A DNA stretch of 41,167 nt, from assembly GCA_040307645.1 (NCBI GenBank), contig JAWRJF010000012.1, forward strand, positions 1 through 41,167, given 5' to 3'. The stretch's first letter is position 1. Each line of letters starts with the position of its first letter. The notes under the pieces were generated by a model. The model was not told the origin of the DNA. It did no database searches and worked only from the letters and a program-made list of their open reading frames with translations. Of this stretch, positions 37,708-41,167 are shown in pieces. A program made the position numbers and the translations under genes. Origin of the DNA: JAVXAG01 sp040307645 (GTDB lineage: Bacteria; Bacillota; Clostridia; Peptostreptococcales; Anaerovoracaceae).

Positions 37708-39423
37708 CTAAAACCATTTATCTAATTTCCCTTTGCTTTCCATGTCTTCAAGCATCCTCACAACTCCAAAAACTGATGCATCAAATACATCAATTCGATT
37801 AGTCGGTTCAACTTTTTCGTATTGCACCATATCGTCAGTTTTTTCTATAGCTCTGACATTTTGAGTGCAGTAATCGAATGGATCTGCGTGCAGGAAGTAT
37901 AGTTTTCCATTTTTCGCTTTGTCCTCTATGTATCTAAATCCTTCAGACTTTTTGTAGAAGTATTGAGGTTGATCTATAATCTTGAATCCTTTTTCTTTCA
38001 TGAGAATGAAATATTCTCTGCAGAACTTTCTGTCATGGCCCACTTGTTTAATTTTGAAACTCTTTTTCCTCATATTCGCATACCAGTTGACTATCTCAGC
38101 GTGATTTACAGTAGGATTGTTACTCATTGTCAGCCAACCGTCGTCTTCCCAACCAAACAGAGGGATGTTGTCCTCTTCAGCTTTTTTTGCTGCCATAGTA
38201 ATTGGGAACCAACAGTGCGGTATGATTATTAGCACATCTTCGTATAAGCCCACTAGCACAGCTGCGGTTAAGTCATGAAGCTTCGACAGGTCAGAGCCGC
38301 CATACCACTTAATCGGCATTTTGGCAAGCTCGCTAATTGTCCAATTATATTTTTGGTCAGACCGTCTAAATTCCATGATGTCGAAGTACGCTTTCATTGC
38401 CGTGGTATATACATTCAATGATTTCGCAAAAAATTCTTTTCTAAGCTGTGGGTCGTTTTGAGCCTGGATACTGTCGTTTAGTATTTCTTCCGGCCTAATT
38501 GAAACTCCGTATGCGGGATTAGCTTTTTCGTGAACTTCCGGATTCGTATAATCTATGTTTCCGTTTTCGTCAGCGTCGGCTTCACAAATAAATACGAATG
38601 TGCTCTCGTCTTTAATTGCGCCATTTAAAATCTTTTTCATAGCCAATAGTCTGCGATAACAGAATGAATTCATGTTGTCACCGGCCGTCGTAATCCCGAT
38701 TAAAAGCTTGTTTGAATAAGCTTTCATTGCATCTTTGAACAAGGTGTACTGCTTTGGTTTCTTATATGCGTGCATTTCGTCACATATTGCCCAGTTGCAG
38801 TTGAAAGAGTCCTGCACATCTGGATTACAGGCAAGAGCTGTAATTTTAAAGAATCCATCATCACCGAAATTTGCAGATATAGAATGCTCATTATTGTTAT
38901 CAATCACATGGAATATCTCCTCTTCAGGATCTAGTTTTGTAATGTTGTAATTAATAAAATTAAAGGATTCTAATGCTTGTTTTAAAACCGCTCCGTTAAG
39001 ATATCCAGTAGAACCACTTTTCCTGTAAAGAAGTCCAAGAGCATATCCGAGGGCACCCGCAAAAGTAGTTTTTATATTTTTTCTTGGTATAAAAATAAAA
39101 GCTTCTCTAAATCTGTGAATTTTAGTGCCTTTATTGAAAAAACCTAACAAGTTGTAAACAATAAATTTGTGATAAGGCTCCAAAATAAAAGGTGTGCCGG
39201 TGAGAGGTGTGCCATCTAGTGTTTCGCCTTGACGATGCTTTAACTGCTTTTCGATTATCTGAATTACAAACTCCGCATCTTTAGGGTCAAAATAAAAATT
39301 GTCATTTTCTAAATCTTTAACAAATCTTTCGCACGCTAGAATCAAATCTTTACAAGCTTTTTTTCTGCCAGTTAAAATACTATCGACATATTTATCGACG
39401 ATTATTTTGTTTTTATAAGTCAT
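37708..39423 (-). CDS. terL: Terminase large subunit
   Basis: The 571-residue packaging motor has the ATPase with Walker A-type IPRKNIKTTFAGALG (about 112-126) and Walker B NWAICDEMHAY (about 215-225), and a C-terminal RNase H-like nuclease domain beginning with the Asp in YGGSDLSKLHDLTA. It belongs to the group often paired with P27-type small subunits and an HNH protein, suggesting cos-type packaging. Its start overlaps the small-subunit end by 11 bp; the ribosome binding site is weak, so translation is probably coupled. Confidence 0.95.
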   Translation of the reverse strand: MTYKNKIIVDKYVDSILTGRKKACKDLILACERFVKDLENDNFYFDPKDAEFVIQIIEKQLKHRQGETLDGTPLTGTPFILEPYHKFIVYNLLGFFNKGTKIHRFREAFIFIPRKNIKTTFAGALGYALGLLYRKSGSTGYLNGAVLKQALESFNFINYNITKLDPEEEIFHVIDNNNEHSISANFGDDGFFKITALACNPDVQDSFNCNWAICDEMHAYKKPKQYTLFKDAMKAYSNKLLIGITTAGDNMNSFCYRRLLAMKKILNGAIKDESTFVFICEADADENGNIDYTNPEVHEKANPAYGVSIRPEEILNDSIQAQNDPQLRKEFFAKSLNVYTTAMKAYFDIMEFRRSDQKYNWTISELAKMPIKWYGGSDLSKLHDLTAAVLVGLYEDVLIIIPHCWFPITMAAKKAEEDNIPLFGWEDDGWLTMSNNPTVNHAEIVNWYANMRKKSFKIKQVGHDRKFCREYFILMKEKGFKIIDQPQYFYKKSEGFRYIEDKAKNGKLYFLHADPFDYCTQNVRAIEKTDDMVQYEKVEPTNRIDVFDASVFGVVRMLEDMESKGKLDKWF

Positions 39424-39799
39424 TTAAATCTTTTAGGCTCTCCATAAAATTATTGCTTTTCGGAGTGATAGAGCCCTTCTGTTTTATTTTTTTAAGTCCG
39501 ATTGGAGTTAGGCCTAGGGTATTTTCATAGTTCAAAATGTCTTTTCTCATTGTCTCAATGACCAAATATTCCGGAGTCTTACGCATATTCGTTGAACCAT
39601 TTTTATTCGTGTACTCTTCCACCACTGGTTTTCCCTCAGTAATGAATTGGCTGTTTAGTGTCTCATATTGCCACCTCAATTGAGCATAGGCTCTGATGGT
39701 TGGTAGAAATTCCGCTCGGTAGGTTCCAACCGAAGTCATATCACGAATTGTCTTTTTTTCTATCTTAGAAATAGCTTTTTCCTCTTCCGTTTTTGCCAT
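39413..39799 (-). CDS. terS: Terminase small subunit, P27 family
   Basis: The 128-residue DNA-binding packaging subunit has the P27-type layout: a basic N-terminal segment, TYRAEFLPTIRAYAQLRWQYETL, and a C-terminal NTLGLTPIGLKKIKQ. The start MAKTEEEKA at 39799 was chosen because AGGAGTGAGG lies directly before it. Confidence 0.9.
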   Translation of the reverse strand: MAKTEEEKAISKIEKKTIRDMTSVGTYRAEFLPTIRAYAQLRWQYETLNSQFITEGKPVVEEYTNKNGSTNMRKTPEYLVIETMRKDILNYENTLGLTPIGLKKIKQKGSITPKSNNFMESLKDLNDL

Positions 39800-39885
39800 A
39801 ATCCTCACTCCTTTCATAAAAATTTGCTTATTTTTTGGCATAAAAAATAGCCTTTTCAGGCTTTTTTCAAAATTGCATATAATGT

Positions 39886-39969
39886 ATCGCGCGCGCGATC
39901 CCCCTTTTACAAAAACACTCGCAGAGATGGAGATTCTCCTTGGCTTTGTTCCTCCAGGGGTGTGTTTTT
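39886..39969. other. Structured non-coding region between HNH and terS, candidate cos region
   Basis: A 14-bp palindrome of alternating C and G (ATCGCGCGCGCGAT, 39886-39899) stands out from the AT-rich surroundings. It is followed by an inverted repeat, AAAAACAC (39911-39918) and GTGTTTTT (39962-39969), enclosing GGAG/CTCC pairs. The stretch 39800-39990 has no gene. In phages with an adjacent HNH protein and P27-type terminase the cos site lies near terS; this is the best local candidate. Confidence 0.35.
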
Positions 39970-39990
39970 TAAAATTTTTAAGGGGGCGGG

Positions 39991-40278
39991 TTACTTTTTC
40001 AAAAAAATTTTATGTTGGAATCTAACCTGCAGCTTTTTGCCTGCTTCGGTCAGCTCGTCGTTGTGTCTGTCATGCATCTTGTCATGACATTTTTCGCATA
40101 AGGCAACTAGGTTGTTCACATCATACTCAAGCTCAGGATAAAGGCTCGCTGGGTAAATATGATGCGCCACAGTTCCGCTTGATGTCCTTCCATATCTCAA
40201 GCACTCATGACACTTATAGTCATATCGCTTAAGGCATCTCTCTCTTAGAAGCTTCCACCTTTTGCCCTTGTAGTTCAT
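39991..40278 (-). CDS. HNH endonuclease
   Basis: The 95-residue protein has a complete HNH/zinc fold: CHEC, AHHIYPAS (metal-binding His pair), DVNNLVALCEKCHDKMH with the Asn and the second Cys pair. Such HNH proteins work with terminase in cos cleavage in HK97-like phages. Its start overlaps the preceding gene by 4 bp (ATGA). Confidence 0.93.
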   Translation of the reverse strand: MNYKGKRWKLLRERCLKRYDYKCHECLRYGRTSSGTVAHHIYPASLYPELEYDVNNLVALCEKCHDKMHDRHNDELTEAGKKLQVRFQHKIFLKK

Positions 40279-40454
40279 CGTGCACCTCTGTAGTTCTTGT
40301 CGCCCTTGTTTTTAAAGCATTCTTCCATGCCGCGAAATTTATCATAGTACATTACATCCTTCTGGCAAAAGCAGCCGCAGCCCTTGTTGCTTGTTTTGCA
40401 CACGCATACAATTTTCCCATCTTTGATTTTTATAAATACTCTTATTTTTTCCAT
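40275..40454 (-). CDS. Small Cys-rich phage protein
   Basis: The 59-residue product (MEKIRVFIKIKDGKIVCVCK...) has six Cys residues, including CVC, CGCFC and a later single Cys, and probably binds zinc. Function unknown. The start at 40454 is a conservative choice with a poor ribosome binding site; longer in-frame starts exist up to 40544. Support for the gene is its 4-bp stop/start overlap with the HNH gene. Confidence 0.6.
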   Translation of the reverse strand: MEKIRVFIKIKDGKIVCVCKTSNKGCGCFCQKDVMYYDKFRGMEECFKNKGDKNYRGAR

Positions 40455-40613
40455 AGTCTTTTTCCCATCCCGCAAAACAAAAGAACACCATCGCTTGTGA
40501 TGATGCTCTTTCGGTATGTATTTTTTAAAAAGGAGAAAACACAATTTATTCTTTTTTGTCTTTTCACTACTTACAATATAACACAGTTTATTTTCCCTGG
40601 TGTCTTAACTTAT

Positions 40614-41003
40614 TTAAATCAAAAATAAGTTCTTCGCCACTTCAAACACAAATCTGCTCTTCCATCGTCCATAGGTTGCCCTGCTTGCATCTAATGGCAT
40701 AGCCTCTCCATACTGGATGTTTTTCCAAATCCCCGATATATATTCTTCCGGAATAATTCCTTTCGCTCTATCAATTGCTTTTAAAATCTCTAGCCCCTTT
40801 TCTCGGCGAAAAGCTTTTGCTGCTACAGGATCTCCTATCCCAGTTCCTTTGGGTTGTCCGTCAGCAGGAGATGGTGACTCGTGTAGTATTTCTTCACACT
40901 CTTCTTTGAGCCTGTTGTAATCTCTGATAGTCCATAATGCCTGGAAGTAAGTGGCTCTTGGTAGTATGTACTTGGTTTGTTTTATTCTTTGGTAGTCTTT
41001 CAT
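40614..41003 (-). CDS. Putative late transcription regulator (ArpU/RinA-like position)
   Basis: The 129-residue protein starts MKDYQRIKQTKYILPRATYF and ends with a helix-turn-helix-like SRATYGRWKSRFVFEVAKNL. It has the SPSPADGQPKGTGIGDP linker common to a clostridial phage family found just before HNH and terminase genes. Proteins here usually switch on late genes; DNA binding is inferred from the C-terminal block. AGGAG lies before the ATG. Confidence 0.75.
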   Translation of the reverse strand: MKDYQRIKQTKYILPRATYFQALWTIRDYNRLKEECEEILHESPSPADGQPKGTGIGDPVAAKAFRREKGLEILKAIDRAKGIIPEEYISGIWKNIQYGEAMPLDASRATYGRWKSRFVFEVAKNLFLI

Positions 41004-41033
41004 TTATTCTCCTTTCGTGCACCGCAAATAAGC

Positions 41034-41167
41034 CTAAAGATTTAGGCTCTGCTGTTCCTCTTCAATTGTTGCTGGTCTGATAAATCGTTCTTTTTTATAT
41101 TTTTTGTTGCGCCCTCGTTTATATTTTGTGATTGGCGCGTCCGTGGCTACTTGTACATAGTCTATGT
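41034..41167 (-). CDS. C-terminal part of a prophage gene cut by the window edge
   Basis: The last 44 codons of a minus-strand gene are visible (ending ATIEEEQQSLNL, stop at 41034-41036), very Lys/Arg-rich in the middle. The family is not recognised. It lies immediately upstream of the putative late regulator. Confidence 0.6.
   Translation of the reverse strand, partial: IDYVQVATDAPITKYKRGRNKKYKKERFIRPATIEEEQQSLNL

Larger units (their letters stand above)
20298..41167. mobile_element. Prophage (HK97-type, siphovirus), continuing off the right edge
   Basis: An unbroken set of head, tail, lysis and tail-tip diversification genes on the minus strand, plus a small plus-strand accessory operon, marks an integrated siphophage. 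Many adjacent genes overlap by 4 bp. The left boundary lies somewhere between the ABC operon (20123) and the first accessory gene (20482). Integrase, repressor and replication genes are not in the window and must lie to the right. All structural genes appear intact, so the phage could be active. Confidence 0.93.

Overview
The window is AT-rich, uses strong AGGAGG-type ribosome binding sites and carries typical Gram-positive genes (ATP-binding/FtsX fusion exporters, SpmA/SpmB, VanX, an HK97-type siphoprophage). This points to a low-GC Firmicute, most likely an anaerobic member of the Clostridia. The species cannot be told from the sequence.

Positions 1-20123 are host chromosome. On the minus strand there is a cobalamin riboswitch with its own promoter, whose target gene lies off the left edge, and pyruvate kinase. 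Then comes a block of genes for breaking down peptidoglycan stem peptides and D-amino acids: a beta-lactamase-fold serine hydrolase, diaminopimelate decarboxylase, an LD-carboxypeptidase, a SpmA/SpmB membrane pair, a VanX-type D-Ala-D-Ala dipeptidase, an M20 amidohydrolase, an alanine racemase and an M19 dipeptidase. Three near-perfect sigma-54 promoters (6899-6914 minus, 7062-7077 plus, 12426-12441 minus) drive these transcripts. A sigma-54 activator with PAS, AAA+ and HTH regions is encoded at 12519-14369. TCC-starting repeats spaced about 21 bp lie between the two divergent sigma-54 promoters and look like its enhancer sites. I read this as one regulon for scavenging stem peptides and D-alanine. 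A secreted transglutaminase-like protein and two tandem ABC exporters follow.

Positions from about 20.3 kb to the right edge are a prophage that continues beyond the window. Its late genes run on the minus strand, right to left: late regulator, small Cys-rich protein, HNH nuclease, terminase small and large subunits, portal, prohead protease, capsid, connectors, tail tube, tail chaperones with a likely +1 frameshift, tape measure, Dit, Tal with an S74 chaperone, baseplate adaptor, tail-tip adhesin, lysis module. The tail tip carries a complete diversity-generating retroelement (DGR): a C-type-lectin-like target with a 116-bp variable repeat, a hairpin, an Avd-type accessory gene, a 116-bp template repeat, a structured RNA element and a reverse transcriptase. 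Template and variable repeats differ at 10 positions, 9 of them template adenines. A duplicated reverse-transcriptase tail fused to a small gene lies downstream.

Between the lysis module and the host genes is a small plus-strand accessory operon (20409-21268). It has a consensus promoter whose spacer is filled by a perfect palindrome, two unknown small proteins and a 59-residue HTH protein. A sequence with the full hammerhead-ribozyme core lies between the first two genes. The layout resembles anti-CRISPR/Aca operons.
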